A stretch of DNA of 64,000 nt from Candidatus Jingweiarchaeum tengchongense. GTDB lineage: Archaea > Nanobdellota > Nanobdellia > Jingweiarchaeales > Jingweiarchaeaceae. Shown here in pieces: positions 17,264 through 25,690 of this stretch (the first letter of the stretch is position 1; each line of letters opens with the position of its first letter). The translations under genes were made by a program, and so were the position numbers. The notes beneath the pieces were generated by a model. It had not been told where the DNA came from. It did no database searches and worked only from the letters and a program-made list of their open reading frames with translations. The stretch lies in contig JAPDLJ010000001.1 of the NCBI GenBank assembly GCA_025920705.1, forward strand, positions 124,001-188,000, read 5' to 3'.

Positions 17264-17636
17264 TTAAAACACCACCTAATTTCTTGTTTTTTGCTTCCAG
17301 GTGTGTCATCATTCCTTTATTTGTTGATACAATGATGATACCAAAATCCTTTGCTGGTAAGTATCTTTTTTCAAACTTCTCAATTTCATCAATTGTGTAG
17401 GAAAATCTGGGTTTTATTGCGCAGCATTTGTTTATCCTTGCGATCAATTTAACTTTAAAAATTCCACCTCTGTTGTTCTCAATGAATTCATAATCACCAA
17501 TGTATCCGTGTTCCTTCATTATTCTAAGTACTTCTTTTATCTGTTTCGATGCTGGTTTGATAATGCATTCACTTTTACCAGTTTTCTCAGCATTCATTAT
17601 GATTGTTAATGCATCTGCAAGTGTGTCTGTTTTCAT
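17247..17636 (-). CDS. rps8: Small-subunit ribosomal protein S8 (uS8)
   Basis: This 129-residue protein reads [23 protein letters not shown] at the N-terminus and [19 protein letters not shown] near the C-terminus, which is the conserved S8 RNA-binding turn. It is an early-assembly protein of the 30S platform. It follows S14 with a 2-nt gap. Confidence 0.95.
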   Translation of the reverse strand: MKTDTLADALTIIMNAEKTGKSECIIKPASKQIKEVLRIMKEHGYIGDYEFIENNRGGIFKVKLIARINKCCAIKPRFSYTIDEIEKFEKRYLPAKDFGIIIVSTNKGMMTHLEAKNKKLGGVLIAYVY

Positions 17637-17638
17637 TC

Positions 17639-17878
17639 TTACACCTCGTGCCCATATTTTTTAAAACCTATTTCCTTTGCAATCTCCCTGAAGCATTGTC
17701 TACATACATTCAATCCATATTTCCGAATGTGTGCTCCTCTCCTTCCACACCTAGTACATCTCCTCACATCCTTACCAAATTTCTTATCCTTTGGTTTGTT
17801 ATATTTTAAAAATCGCTGTAATTTAGCAGGCTTCCTTACTAATTGTTTCAATATCTTTTCATAACTTGAGCTCGTCAT
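17639..17878 (-). CDS. rps14: Small-subunit ribosomal protein S14 (uS14), zinc form
   Basis: The C-terminal half, [21 protein letters not shown], then QCF, is the zinc-binding S14 core with two CxxC pairs. At 79 residues it is longer than most archaeal S14 proteins because of a basic N-terminal extension of about 35 residues ([17 protein letters not shown]). It overlaps L5 by 4 nt. Confidence 0.94.
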   Translation of the reverse strand: MTSSSYEKILKQLVRKPAKLQRFLKYNKPKDKKFGKDVRRCTRCGRRGAHIRKYGLNVCRQCFREIAKEIGFKKYGHEV

Positions 17879-18399
17879 TTTTGAATCACTTCTACCCCAA
17901 AATTTTTCTTAAGGAAATCAATTACTTCTTCCTTTTTTATCATGTGTTTTTTTGATATTTTTCCACTCATTCTCTTTCTTTTTATCCTGAAACCAGGTCG
18001 CTCGAATGTAATACAAACACTTAGACCAATAATTCCTATGTTTGGATCATACTTAACCCCGGGTATGTGAATGTACTCTTCTATTCCAAATGAGAGATTT
18101 GCTCTCTCATCAAACTTTGAAATTTCTATTTTATTGTCAACTGCTTTAAATAATTTTTTGAGTATCTCAAATGCCTCTTGTTTTCTCAAAGTAACTTTGG
18201 CACCTATTTCAAGACCTTCTCGAATGTTGAATTCTGGAATTCTCCTCTTCGCTTTTGTTTTGATCGCTTTTTTACCTGTAATCATCTCTAACAGTTTTAC
18301 TGCTTTCTCCAACTTCTCTCCTGGTTCTCCGACACCAATATTCAATGTCACTTTTTCTATTCTTATTTCCCTCATTGGATTTTCATTCAATGTATTCAC
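17875..18399 (-). CDS. rpl5: Large-subunit ribosomal protein L5 (uL5)
   Basis: This 174-residue 5S rRNA-binding protein contains [21 protein letters not shown], then [16 protein letters not shown] and the [12 protein letters not shown]-like [16 protein letters not shown]. The ATG at 18399 keeps the usual NENPMREI start and overlaps S4e by 17 nt. A second Met eight codons later is possible. Confidence 0.95.
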   Translation of the reverse strand: MNTLNENPMREIRIEKVTLNIGVGEPGEKLEKAVKLLEMITGKKAIKTKAKRRIPEFNIREGLEIGAKVTLRKQEAFEILKKLFKAVDNKIEISKFDERANLSFGIEEYIHIPGVKYDPNIGIIGLSVCITFERPGFRIKRKRMSGKISKKHMIKKEEVIDFLKKNFGVEVIQK

Positions 18400-19099
18400 C
18401 TACTAAATTTATCATTGGTTTATCTGTGCCAATTACATACACGTATTCCTTGGATGTCTCGAAAATTTTACCTGCATCACTTCTTAAAATGACCCTTGCT
18501 GGGACCGTGTCCTTTGGTGGTATTATTTTCTCAATCACTGCAATCGTACCTATGTGCCTTCCAGAGGCAACAAATACCTTTGAACCTTCAACAAATTTGA
18601 GATGTTGTTTTATTTCTTGATTTGGTAAAGAAATTAAAAGGGAATCACCAACTTTATATTTATTATCATTTGTCAAAATACTTCTTCCATCATGCAAGTT
18701 TAGTTGTATCTTATTCTTAGGAATCGTTCTCTTTCCAATTATCTTGCATATCTTTGTATTTTCAGAAGCATCAATTTTGATCAATGAAATCCTACCTTTT
18801 CTATTGAGAATGACCCTATAGTTAAGTGCTAATTTTGGTATTGAAAGAATGTCAAAAAGACCTACGCCAAATTTTGGATCTTTTCTTATCTTAAAATCAA
18901 CTAAAACTTCACCTCTTTTCAGAATCTTCTTTGTTTCATCCGAATTTCTTGTAATTTTCAGTATATCTCGAATGATGATCAATAAAGGTATGCTTCTGTC
19001 ACTCGGGTGTGGTCCTCTCGGTTTTGGTGCAAACTTCACAATTTTTCTTGGAATCTTCCAAGCCTTCGGAATTGCGAGTCTCTTTAAATGTTTTTTCAT
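18383..19099 (-). CDS. rps4e: Small-subunit ribosomal protein S4e (eS4)
   Basis: This 238-residue protein begins with the S4-like RNA-binding segment KHLKRLAIPKAWKIPRK, then GPHPSDRSIPLLIIIRDIL and KRGEVLVDFKIRKDPKFGVGL. It has a KOW-like C-terminal region (ASGRHIGTIAVIEKI). It sits between L24 and L5, the canonical archaeal position. Confidence 0.95.
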   Translation of the reverse strand: MKKHLKRLAIPKAWKIPRKIVKFAPKPRGPHPSDRSIPLLIIIRDILKITRNSDETKKILKRGEVLVDFKIRKDPKFGVGLFDILSIPKLALNYRVILNRKGRISLIKIDASENTKICKIIGKRTIPKNKIQLNLHDGRSILTNDNKYKVGDSLLISLPNQEIKQHLKFVEGSKVFVASGRHIGTIAVIEKIIPPKDTVPARVILRSDAGKIFETSKEYVYVIGTDKPMINLVGEYIE

Positions 19100-19101
19100 T
19101 T

Positions 19102-19491
19102 TTACACCTTTGTAATTTTGCTTTCAATCTTGCTTTTTCTCAATTTATCATTCAAATTTAATTCAACGATCATCAAATTTGATGGTTTCAATGGATAACT
19201 TGTCTTTGTTCCATCTGCTTTCTCAATCTTTGCGACATCAACAAAAACATTACCTTTTCTCAAATCAATTCTTTCAACAGTACCAACCATTTTCTTAAAT
19301 CTTCCCTTCATAATTTTCACTTTATCACCTTTACAAATCGTTACACTTCGTCTTTTGTACTTTGCTCTCAATTCCTTTGATAGATTAACAGATAAAAACT
19401 TCCTTCTAATATGAAGTGGGGCATTATACCTATACTTACGCTGCTTGCTTGGTTTTTTGCTACTCTTCCATTTTTTACTCCAATATTTCAT
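19102..19491 (-). CDS. rpl24: Large-subunit ribosomal protein L24 (uL24)
   Basis: This 129-residue protein has a KOW motif (KGDKVKIMKGRFKKMVGTVE) preceded by the archaeal segment APLHIRRKFLSVNLSKELR. L24 helps start 50S assembly. It is separated from L14 by 8 nt and from S4e by 2 nt. Confidence 0.95.
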   Translation of the reverse strand: MKYWSKKWKSSKKPSKQRKYRYNAPLHIRRKFLSVNLSKELRAKYKRRSVTICKGDKVKIMKGRFKKMVGTVERIDLRKGNVFVDVAKIEKADGTKTSYPLKPSNLMIVELNLNDKLRKSKIESKITKV

Positions 19492-19499
19492 TTTTACAC

Positions 19500-19931
19500 C
19501 TAAGCCACGATACTTGCAACTTTTGAAATATTTGGAAATCTTTCGATTACTTCCTTTGCGATTGGTCCCTTCACAATCGTTGCTTGAGGATCCTTTGTCT
19601 TAAGGTCTTTTAGCAAAATTGCTGCATTGTCTTCAAACTTTACCCTTAAACCATTCGCTCTCCTGTATTCTTTTTTCTGCCTAATTATTACTGCATTCAC
19701 GATCTTATGTTTCATCTCTGGTGTTCCATCTTTAACTACTGCTGTTATTATGTCACCAACACCTCCTGCAGGATATCTGTTTTTTACACCCTTGTATCCT
19801 CTTATAGATATTACTGTAATCAATCTTGCTCCTGAATTATCCGCCACTTTTATTGTTGAATTTACCGGAATTGCTCTTGTTACGTGTGCTTTGATTGGTT
19901 TAATACCAACTGTTTTTCTTCCTACACCCAT
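19500..19931 (-). CDS. rpl14: Large-subunit ribosomal protein L14 (uL14)
   Basis: This 143-residue protein contains NSTIKVADNSGARLITVISI and PAGGVGDIITAVVKDGTPEM, the L14 signature, plus the C-terminal GPIAKEVIERFPNISKVASI. It forms intersubunit contacts. Confidence 0.96.
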   Translation of the reverse strand: MGVGRKTVGIKPIKAHVTRAIPVNSTIKVADNSGARLITVISIRGYKGVKNRYPAGGVGDIITAVVKDGTPEMKHKIVNAVIIRQKKEYRRANGLRVKFEDNAAILLKDLKTKDPQATIVKGPIAKEVIERFPNISKVASIVA

Positions 19932-19936
19932 TTATC

Positions 19937-20263
19937 TCACCCTATCTTCTCAATAATGACAAATTTCTTTATTTTGCTTAAAGGTCTACATTCCATTATC
20001 CTTACCCTATCGCCTTCTTTTGCATTTATGCAGCTTGGATTATGAGCATAAACTCTTGTTTTTCTTCCTTCATATCTTTCAAATTTTTTTAGATACCTGA
20101 AATACCTCCACTCAACAATTGCGGTCTTCGCTGGCTTTGATCCAATGACTTTACCCTCGAACATTCTCCCCCTAACTCTAAGCTTACCATGAAAAGGACA
20201 GTTCCTATCTGTGCATTCCTTCGTTGGTACCTTTACATTTATTCCAATATTTCTTACCATCAA
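19937..20263 (-). CDS. rps17: Small-subunit ribosomal protein S17 (uS17)
   Basis: This 108-residue protein has the archaeal N-terminus VPTKECTDRNCPFHGKLRVRG with two Cys, and an OB-fold core (GKVIGSKPAKTAIVEWRYFR, then RVRIMECRPLSKIKKFVI). It binds 16S rRNA early in assembly. Confidence 0.95.
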   Translation of the reverse strand: MMVRNIGINVKVPTKECTDRNCPFHGKLRVRGRMFEGKVIGSKPAKTAIVEWRYFRYLKKFERYEGRKTRVYAHNPSCINAKEGDRVRIMECRPLSKIKKFVIIEKIG

Positions 20264-20264
20264 A

Positions 20265-20528
20265 TCACCTTTTCAATCTATCCTCTGGTCTGCCAATTAA
20301 AAGATTCCCATCTATCCTAATCTTTCTACCTTCAATCTCAAATTCAAATATCGTGTCTTTTTTTGGAACCATTTTTTCCCTTCCCATTTGCTCGATTACC
20401 AGCATGTTCTTTGTCTCGTCCACTACTTTCCCTACAATTTTTTCGTATGAGTTATTTATGCTTTTCTTTACCTTCACTTTTAGCCCTATCAGTTCATGTC
20501 TGGTGATATTCTTCGGACTTATCATCAT
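20265..20528 (-). CDS. rnp1: Ribonuclease P protein component 1 (Rpp29/Pop4)
   Basis: This 87-residue Sm-like protein reads ITRHELIGLKVKVKKSINNS, then GKVVDETKNMLVIEQ and the ending DGNLLIGRPEDRLKR, all typical of archaeal p29. It binds the specificity domain of RNase P RNA together with Rpp21. It sits between SUI1 and S17, its standard place in archaeal S10 clusters, and overlaps SUI1 by 4 nt. Confidence 0.93.
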   Translation of the reverse strand: MMISPKNITRHELIGLKVKVKKSINNSYEKIVGKVVDETKNMLVIEQMGREKMVPKKDTIFEFEIEGRKIRIDGNLLIGRPEDRLKR

Positions 20529-20833
20529 GAAACTTCGATAGTTTCCGGTGCAAATCCAAGTTTTACTAGTATCTCTTTTGCTTTTTTCCTGTGATCTCCC
20601 TGCAGTTCAAGTGTATTGTTCTTGATTGTTCCACCACATGCCAATTCTGTTTTCATTTTTTTCACGATTTCTTTAAGATCTATTTGTTTTGTGTCAATCC
20701 CTGAAATCACTGTCATAAACTTGCCAAATCGTTTCTTCTCTAATTTTATCATAATTTTTGTTTGCTCCTTCGCTATTATTTCACATGCACAAATGTCCTT
20801 TGGTAAACCACACTTTGGACATGTTTCACTCAT
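20525..20833 (-). CDS. Translation initiation factor SUI1 (aIF1)
   Basis: This 102-residue protein has a short zinc-finger-like N-terminus (CPKCGLPKDICAC) and then the SUI1 fold: KFMTVISGID, LKTELACGGTIKNN-like TELACGGTIKNNTLELQGDH, and AKEILVKLGF. aIF1 monitors start-codon selection. It is coupled to L29 upstream and RNase P p29 downstream by 4-nt overlaps. Confidence 0.93.
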   Translation of the reverse strand: MSETCPKCGLPKDICACEIIAKEQTKIMIKLEKKRFGKFMTVISGIDTKQIDLKEIVKKMKTELACGGTIKNNTLELQGDHRKKAKEILVKLGFAPETIEVS

Positions 20834-21033
20834 TTTATTTTTTTCTCTCCCTTTAACATCAATATTCTTGCAATTGTTTTTTTAATTTCTTTTATTTTCC
20901 CTGGATTGTCCGGATTAACTTTACTTGCGATTTTTGTGCGAGCATTAATTAATTCTTTCCTGAGTTCCGAAAGTTTTTCATCTAATTCTTTTTCACTCAT
21001 TTTTCTGAGCTCTTTCATCCTTATTATTGCCAT
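20830..21033 (-). CDS. rpl29: Large-subunit ribosomal protein L29 (uL29)
   Basis: This 67-residue two-helix protein reads MKELRKMSEKELDEKLSELR, then IKEIKKTIARILMLKGE. The first Met overlaps S3 by 41 nt. Family N-termini begin MAI-R-KE-R as here, so I keep it, though Met6 or Met12 would shorten the overlap. Confidence 0.92.
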   Translation of the reverse strand: MAIIRMKELRKMSEKELDEKLSELRKELINARTKIASKVNPDNPGKIKEIKKTIARILMLKGEKKIK

Positions 21034-21742
21034 TTGTCTTACCCTCCAACTCCTCTTGTTTTAATCTTTCCTCTTCTTTCTCCATTTCTTCTTTTTCTTC
21101 TTTCGTTAATTCTCCGCTCTCAACCTGAACTTCTACCTTTTTCTCTTCTACTTTCAATTTTATATCATCTGGCATTTCTACATTCGGCGGCAAGATTTTC
21201 ACAGTGACTCCAACTATTCCTGGAGGTAACAATATCGCCTTGAATCCTTTCAAAACTTGCGTCTGTGCGATTTGACCACATTTCGGGAGATAACCAGCAA
21301 AAAATCGCCAATAATTGGCTCTCTTTCCGGGCACTTTTCCTGCGATCTTAATTTCAGCTCCTATTGCACCAGCTTTCATTATTCTTTCAATGTTCTTGTG
21401 ACCTATTGCCTTGAAGCGAGAAACCCCAAATCTATAGAGTTGGTTTGCAACTCGCTCAGCCATTATTTGTGGATCGAGTTCTTGAACTTCAACTTCCTTA
21501 ACTTCAAGTTGGGGATTCTCAATATTGAATTTATTCTTCAGGGTTTCAACTATTTCATTGATGTTTGCACCCTTTCTACCCACAATTAAACCAGGTTTTG
21601 CGGCGTATATCACAATCCTAGTACCAAGTGGTACTTTTTGAATCTCAACATGACTATATCCAACATTCTTTAGTATTTCATTTAGATAATTCCTCACTTG
21701 AAATTCCTTCATCTTCTCTTTGATGAACTTGTGCGCGATCAT
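20993..21742 (-). CDS. rps3: Small-subunit ribosomal protein S3 (uS3)
   Basis: This 249-residue protein has a KH domain (VIYAAKPGLIVGRKGANINEI) and the C-terminal S3 domain (MKAGAIGAEIKIAGKVPGKR, then PKCGQIAQTQVLKGFKA). The last 50 residues are a Glu/Lys-rich tail whose final part is read in another frame as L29. S3 shapes the mRNA entry pore. Confidence 0.96.
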   Translation of the reverse strand: MIAHKFIKEKMKEFQVRNYLNEILKNVGYSHVEIQKVPLGTRIVIYAAKPGLIVGRKGANINEIVETLKNKFNIENPQLEVKEVEVQELDPQIMAERVANQLYRFGVSRFKAIGHKNIERIMKAGAIGAEIKIAGKVPGKRANYWRFFAGYLPKCGQIAQTQVLKGFKAILLPPGIVGVTVKILPPNVEMPDDIKLKVEEKKVEVQVESGELTKEEKEEMEKEEERLKQEELEGKTNGNNKDERAQKNE

Positions 21743-22206
21743 TTTTTCTCACTTAATTCGATTAAAACATTTGTCCCTTTACCATAACCGTACTTTTGCA
21801 TTTTTTTCTTTGAAATTCCTCTCGTAACTAATATCTTAGATATGTACAGTTTTCCTTCATCCATGTTATGGTACTTTGCATTTGCAATCGCATTTTTTAA
21901 GAGTTCTAACATGTACTTCGTGGGTTTTGTTGCATATCTGCCAGCCGCAATCCCCTTACGGTGTGGAACATCTCGCTTGTATCTCTTAAATGGAACTGCT
22001 CTCTTAAACTCCAAAACTTCTTCTAAAATCTTCTTTGCTTTTGAAACATCTTTCCCTTTGATCATCATTGCAATGTTCACACATTTCTTGAATGAGATTG
22101 GAAGTCTCCATCCTCTTGCACTTGCAACTTCTAATTTTCCCTTAACTACTTTAACCTCCTTCTTCTCTTTCTTTTCCTCTTTTTTCTCTTCTGCCATTTT
22201 GCTCAC
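21739..22206 (-). CDS. rpl22: Large-subunit ribosomal protein L22 (uL22)
   Basis: This 155-residue protein contains [33 protein letters not shown] and [21 protein letters not shown], as in archaeal uL22. Its beta-hairpin lines the exit tunnel. It has a charged N-terminal extension of Lys/Glu (about 20 residues) and overlaps S19 by 4 nt. Confidence 0.95.
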   Translation of the reverse strand: MSKMAEEKKEEKKEKKEVKVVKGKLEVASARGWRLPISFKKCVNIAMMIKGKDVSKAKKILEEVLEFKRAVPFKRYKRDVPHRKGIAAGRYATKPTKYMLELLKNAIANAKYHNMDEGKLYISKILVTRGISKKKMQKYGYGKGTNVLIELSEKK

Positions 22207-22604
22207 TTTATTGGCACGAATGCACTACCCCTTGTAGCACCAACACCTGGTGCTCCATGCTGAACCCTTTTCCTTGTTAAAACAAAATCTCCTAGTCTAA
22301 ATCCAATCATCTCTGGTTTTATTTCGATTACAACGAATTCTTTTCCGTTGTGAACAGCAAACTTAAGTCCAATCATATCTGGTAAAATTATCATCTCTCT
22401 CAAATTTGTCCTAATAATCGTATCTGCGCTTAATTTACCTTTCTTTATCATCTCTATCTTCTTTAATAATTTCTTCTGCTCTTCATTGAATCCACGCAAT
22501 AAACTCCTTCTTTGTCTTGCTGGTAAAAGCTTTGCAAATTCCTTTAAATCCATCTTTTTAAGTTCTTCAATTTCATATCCACGGTATGTAAATTTCTTTA
22601 CCAT
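22203..22604 (-). CDS. rps19: Small-subunit ribosomal protein S19 (uS19)
   Basis: This 133-residue protein has [21 protein letters not shown] near the start (archaeal extension), and the core [27 protein letters not shown] with [10 protein letters not shown] near the end. S19 contacts the A-site finger and the head of the 30S subunit. Confidence 0.95.
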   Translation of the reverse strand: MVKKFTYRGYEIEELKKMDLKEFAKLLPARQRRSLLRGFNEEQKKLLKKIEMIKKGKLSADTIIRTNLREMIILPDMIGLKFAVHNGKEFVVIEIKPEMIGFRLGDFVLTRKRVQHGAPGVGATRGSAFVPIK

Positions 22605-22610
22605 TTTTCA

Positions 22611-23330
22611 TCACTTCTTCCCAGTTCTTTTAGCAGCTATGCTTCCAACTTTTGCTCCTGGTGGCTTCCTTCTTGAAACGGTTTTGTTCTTCTTCGTTCT
22701 TGAGCCTTTTCCACCATATGGATGAGCATAAGCACTCATCGCAACACCTCTAACAACTGGCCAGTATTTTCCTCGAGATTTCATTTCATACCACTTTTTG
22801 CCTGCTTTTATAAATGGTTTCTCGGTTCTACCTGCGCCTGCTATTGCGCCTATCATGGCTCTACAATTCGGATTAAAAGCTTTAAGTTCTTTTGAAGGAA
22901 GTTGGACGATCACTTTATCCGCTTCTCTGGTAATCACAGTTGCATAACCCCCACTTGCTCTAACAATTTTCCCACCATCTCCTGGTCTCAATTCAATATT
23001 AGATACCTGCGTTCCCTCTGGTATCTTCAAAAGTGGAAGTACATTACCAACTTTAATACTTGCATTGATACCACTTTCCACGACATCTCCTGTTTTTATT
23101 CCATTTGGCGCAGGAAGCAAAACTTCTTTTTTGTCTTCATATTTTATCTTCATCAAAGGCGCAGTTCTACCGGGATCATGTAAAATATCGACTACTTTAC
23201 CTCTAACAACATCTGTCCTTTCTTTTTCATCGAAGATCCTAAAACAAGCGTCCCCTAAGTATCTGAATCCATGAGTCCTAAAAACATTTGTTCCCTTTCC
23301 TCTCCTTCTTTGTTTTATCCTGTGTGTCAT
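22611..23330 (-). CDS. rpl2: Large-subunit ribosomal protein L2 (uL2)
   Basis: This 239-residue protein has GRTAPLMKIKYEDKKEVLLPAP in the N-terminal OB domain and the C-terminal signature VRGVAMSAYAHPYGGKG containing the conserved His next to the peptidyl-transferase centre. The length is normal for archaea. Confidence 0.96.
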   Translation of the reverse strand: MTHRIKQRRRGKGTNVFRTHGFRYLGDACFRIFDEKERTDVVRGKVVDILHDPGRTAPLMKIKYEDKKEVLLPAPNGIKTGDVVESGINASIKVGNVLPLLKIPEGTQVSNIELRPGDGGKIVRASGGYATVITREADKVIVQLPSKELKAFNPNCRAMIGAIAGAGRTEKPFIKAGKKWYEMKSRGKYWPVVRGVAMSAYAHPYGGKGSRTKKNKTVSRRKPPGAKVGSIAAKRTGKK

Positions 23331-23338
23331 AAAAACAC

Positions 23339-23599
23339 CTAAATCAACTTCAGTTTTGTTGCTACATCTATCGCTTTGAATTCTTTATTTAATTTTACGA
23401 TTGCTTTTTTTTCTCCCTTTATCGTGAGCATTGTCCTAACATTATCTACCTTCACGTTGAAAAGCTTTTCAACAGCATTTTTTATTTCGTTTTTATTTGC
23501 CTTTTTGTCAACGATGAAGGCAAGTTTATTCTCTTTCTCCATTAATCTAACTACCTTTTCGGTTGAAATTGCATTTTTTATTATCTCTTCTGGTTCCAT
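23339..23599 (-). CDS. rpl23: Large-subunit ribosomal protein L23 (uL23)
   Basis: This 86-residue protein reads ISTEKVVRLMEKENKLAFIV, then KNEIKNAVEKLFNVKVDNVRTM, as in uL23. It lies at the tunnel exit and docks SRP and Sec. The gene is spaced 6-8 nt from L4 and L2. Confidence 0.95.
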   Translation of the reverse strand: MEPEEIIKNAISTEKVVRLMEKENKLAFIVDKKANKNEIKNAVEKLFNVKVDNVRTMLTIKGEKKAIVKLNKEFKAIDVATKLKLI

Positions 23600-23605
23600 T
23601 TTTCA

Positions 23606-24412
23606 TCACAAAAATTTATTTTTTAATTCCTCGATCGCTGATTTTGTCCATATCACAAACCTTCCTGGCTTCCCTCCAGGCGCTAGTTGTTCAACGTTCA
23701 AATCCTTTAAAATTACAGCATCGCATCCTGGAATATTCCTTGCAATTTTGTAAAGATCACAATATTTTGAAACAACGAAAAGTATCCCTTTTTTCTCTTT
23801 ATATCTCCTTCCCCTGAACTTACCTTTTCCTGCCTTTATCTTTTTCTCTTCAGTCCTTTCAAGCTCTTTTTCTAATCTGAAATTCTTTAATACTTTAATC
23901 AAATCTTTTGTTTTTTTCAGATTCTCAATTTTATCCTCGATGATAAGTGGAATTTCAGGAACATCATTTACCTTGTGTCCCCTTGATAATACGAGCTCTT
24001 TTTTTCCAGAAGCAGCAATCGCAGATCTTATTGCTTTCTTCCTCTCTTTTTTATTTATTTTTTTGAAGATTACTTTTTCTGTCCTTGGTGGATGTGCCTC
24101 TCTACCACCAACAGTATGTGGCGCAAAGGCTCCGACAAGGTGAAATTGCATTCCCCTCCTCATCAATGTCTTTCTTGGAGTTCTGCTCCTACCAGCACCA
24201 TAAACACTTTTGTATCTCCTTCTTTCTTTTGTTAACCAAACCACTTTCTTCTTTCCAGCTAGCTCATCTCTACCTTGTGTTTGTTTTTTATGTGATTCCA
24301 ATGCAATGAATACTCTTCTAATTAAATCTTCTCTTACTTCTTCACTAAAGTGCATTGGAAGTTCAACTTCGCCAATTTTTTGGCCATTTATCGAATAAAC
24401 ATTTGCGTTCAT
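23606..24412 (-). CDS. rpl4: Large-subunit ribosomal protein L4 (L4e/uL4)
   Basis: This 268-residue protein begins MNANVYSINGQKIGEVELP. The core contains KKVVWLTKERRRYKSVYGAGR and FAPHTVGGREAHPP, the archaeal/eukaryotic L4 loop that enters the exit tunnel. I take the ATG at 24412, preceded by AAGGTG in the end of L3. A GTG nine bases upstream also opens the frame but overlaps L3. Confidence 0.95.
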   Translation of the reverse strand: MNANVYSINGQKIGEVELPMHFSEEVREDLIRRVFIALESHKKQTQGRDELAGKKKVVWLTKERRRYKSVYGAGRSRTPRKTLMRRGMQFHLVGAFAPHTVGGREAHPPRTEKVIFKKINKKERKKAIRSAIAASGKKELVLSRGHKVNDVPEIPLIIEDKIENLKKTKDLIKVLKNFRLEKELERTEEKKIKAGKGKFRGRRYKEKKGILFVVSKYCDLYKIARNIPGCDAVILKDLNVEQLAPGGKPGRFVIWTKSAIEELKNKFL

Positions 24413-24413
24413 T

Positions 24414-25412
24414 TCATGCACCTTTTGCTATATGGACAATTTTTGGCGCTTGTTGGAATGTTTTTCTGGATGGTCTAACTGCGAGCCTGAATCTTAAAAG
24501 TCTTTTCCTTGAGCCTGGTACAGAACCAGCAATGAGCATATAATCAGTGTTTACATTTCCATAATTTAAAAATCCACCACTTTTGTTTATCTCTGCTGGA
24601 TTGCTTGAAATTTTTAAAATTACTTTATTAAGTTCTGTTCTTGTCTGAAAGCCCATTTGACCAGCCCTACCAACACGCCATGTCTTTGTGTATGGTCTCC
24701 AAGGTGAGAGTGCTCCTGGTTTTCTTCTCACTCTCTTCGTCTTTCTTGTCAAAATCTTCATTCCATGTCTCATGATTGGCCCTTGTATTCCTTTTCCTTT
24801 CGTTACTGCGATAACGTCAACTTGTTCTCCTTCTTTCAGTACTTCATTTACTTTTATTTCCTTTCCAAGTATTGACCTGGCAAACTCAATTTTTTCCTTG
24901 ATATCCTTTCCACCAATTGCAATTTCAAATATCTCTGGTTTCTTTTTCAATTTTGCTAATCTTGGTTGTGTGTGTGCTAAAATTCGTAAATCGCATATTT
25001 TATTGATGTTTGCTTCGATTTTTTCAAATTCCTTTGCTAATTCTTTTCTCTTTTTGGGAATTTTTATCTTTCTTTCTAAATCTTTACTCAAAGAATCTGA
25101 TAGAATGTCACAAAAAACTTCTTTTTTACCTTGATCCATTCGATAGAATCTTATACCAAAAATTTTTAGTGGTGGTGTTTCAATGATTGTGACGGGTAAA
25201 GCAATTTCTCCTTTGGTTGGCGAATGCTTTCTATCATCAATTACGATCGCATGCGTCATTCCTACCTTATAACCTGCGAATCCGAGAATTCGCTTTTCTT
25301 CAATTTCAGGCCAATTCTTTATTCTAGGATAAATCCTCTTAGCCCTAACCCTAGGCCAATATGCCAAACTGCCCCTGTGTGGATATCTCTTCCTTCCTAC
25401 TTTATGTCCCAT
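24414..25412 (-). CDS. rpl3: Large-subunit ribosomal protein L3 (uL3)
   Basis: This 332-residue protein is the first gene of the ribosomal cluster. It has RGSLAYWPRVRAKRIYPRI near the N-terminus, GKGIQGPIMRHGMKILTRK in the middle and GQMGFQTRTELNKVILKI near the end. L3 contacts the peptidyl-transferase centre. A promoter-like box lies 35 nt upstream. Confidence 0.96.
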   Translation of the reverse strand: MGHKVGRKRYPHRGSLAYWPRVRAKRIYPRIKNWPEIEEKRILGFAGYKVGMTHAIVIDDRKHSPTKGEIALPVTIIETPPLKIFGIRFYRMDQGKKEVFCDILSDSLSKDLERKIKIPKKRKELAKEFEKIEANINKICDLRILAHTQPRLAKLKKKPEIFEIAIGGKDIKEKIEFARSILGKEIKVNEVLKEGEQVDVIAVTKGKGIQGPIMRHGMKILTRKTKRVRRKPGALSPWRPYTKTWRVGRAGQMGFQTRTELNKVILKISSNPAEINKSGGFLNYGNVNTDYMLIAGSVPGSRKRLLRFRLAVRPSRKTFQQAPKIVHIAKGA

Positions 25413-25444
25413 GCATTACACCGCAATTTTTTAAATACCACTAT

Positions 25445-25460
25445 GTTTTTAAATATTTCT
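25445..25460 (-). promoter_or_regulatory. Promoter (TATA/BRE-like) of the L3-led ribosomal operon
   Basis: On the minus strand the sequence reads AGAAATATTTAAAAAC, a purine-rich BRE-like start followed by an archaeal TATA core. It is centred about 40 nt before the L3 ATG, so transcription should begin 10-15 nt upstream of the start codon. It is the only good box between L3 and the divergent gene. Confidence 0.55.
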
Positions 25461-25540
25461 ATCCCAGCCGCAGAATTCCGATCAGGTTGCGTATATTAAT
25501 AAATTTTGGGTAATTTAAAAAGTTTTTCTTTTTATCATAG

Positions 25541-25554
25541 TTATCATTTGATAA
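25541..25554. promoter_or_regulatory. Short inverted repeat upstream of the phosphoesterase operon
   Basis: TTATCATTTGATAA is a 6-bp perfect inverted repeat with a 2-nt spacer, and a further TTATCA half-site lies just to its left. It sits 16 nt upstream of a TTTTTATAG TATA-like box (25571-25579). This is a possible activator or repressor site, and no protein is known to bind it. Confidence 0.3.
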
Positions 25555-25603
25555 ATACAAACCCATAATCTTTTTATAGTAGTAAATAATTACGAATAGT
25601 AAA

Positions 25604-25690
25604 ATGAAGAAATGGGTAGCTCATCTTGAGTTTCTATTTATAGCTACGATTCAGATATCTAAAAATTCTGGGGATAAAAATGAAAAATAA
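25604..25690 (+). CDS. Possible 28-aa leader ORF
   Basis: An ATG at 25604 opens a 28-codon frame (MKKWVAHLEFLFIATIQISK, then NSGDKNEK) that ends inside the start of the next gene, overlapping it by 11 nt. It starts about 25 nt after a TATA-like box, so it could be a leaderless first cistron whose translation feeds the large gene. There is no family resemblance. It may equally be untranslated leader. Confidence 0.3.
   Translation: MKKWVAHLEFLFIATIQISKNSGDKNEK

Noticed and set aside
12766-24543. Open frames of 60-150 codons on the strand opposite the ribosomal genes
   Set aside because: They lie entirely inside well-identified ribosomal genes, have no start-site signals and translate to low-complexity Phe/Leu/Ser-rich sequence, as expected from antisense of Lys/Glu/Arg-rich genes.
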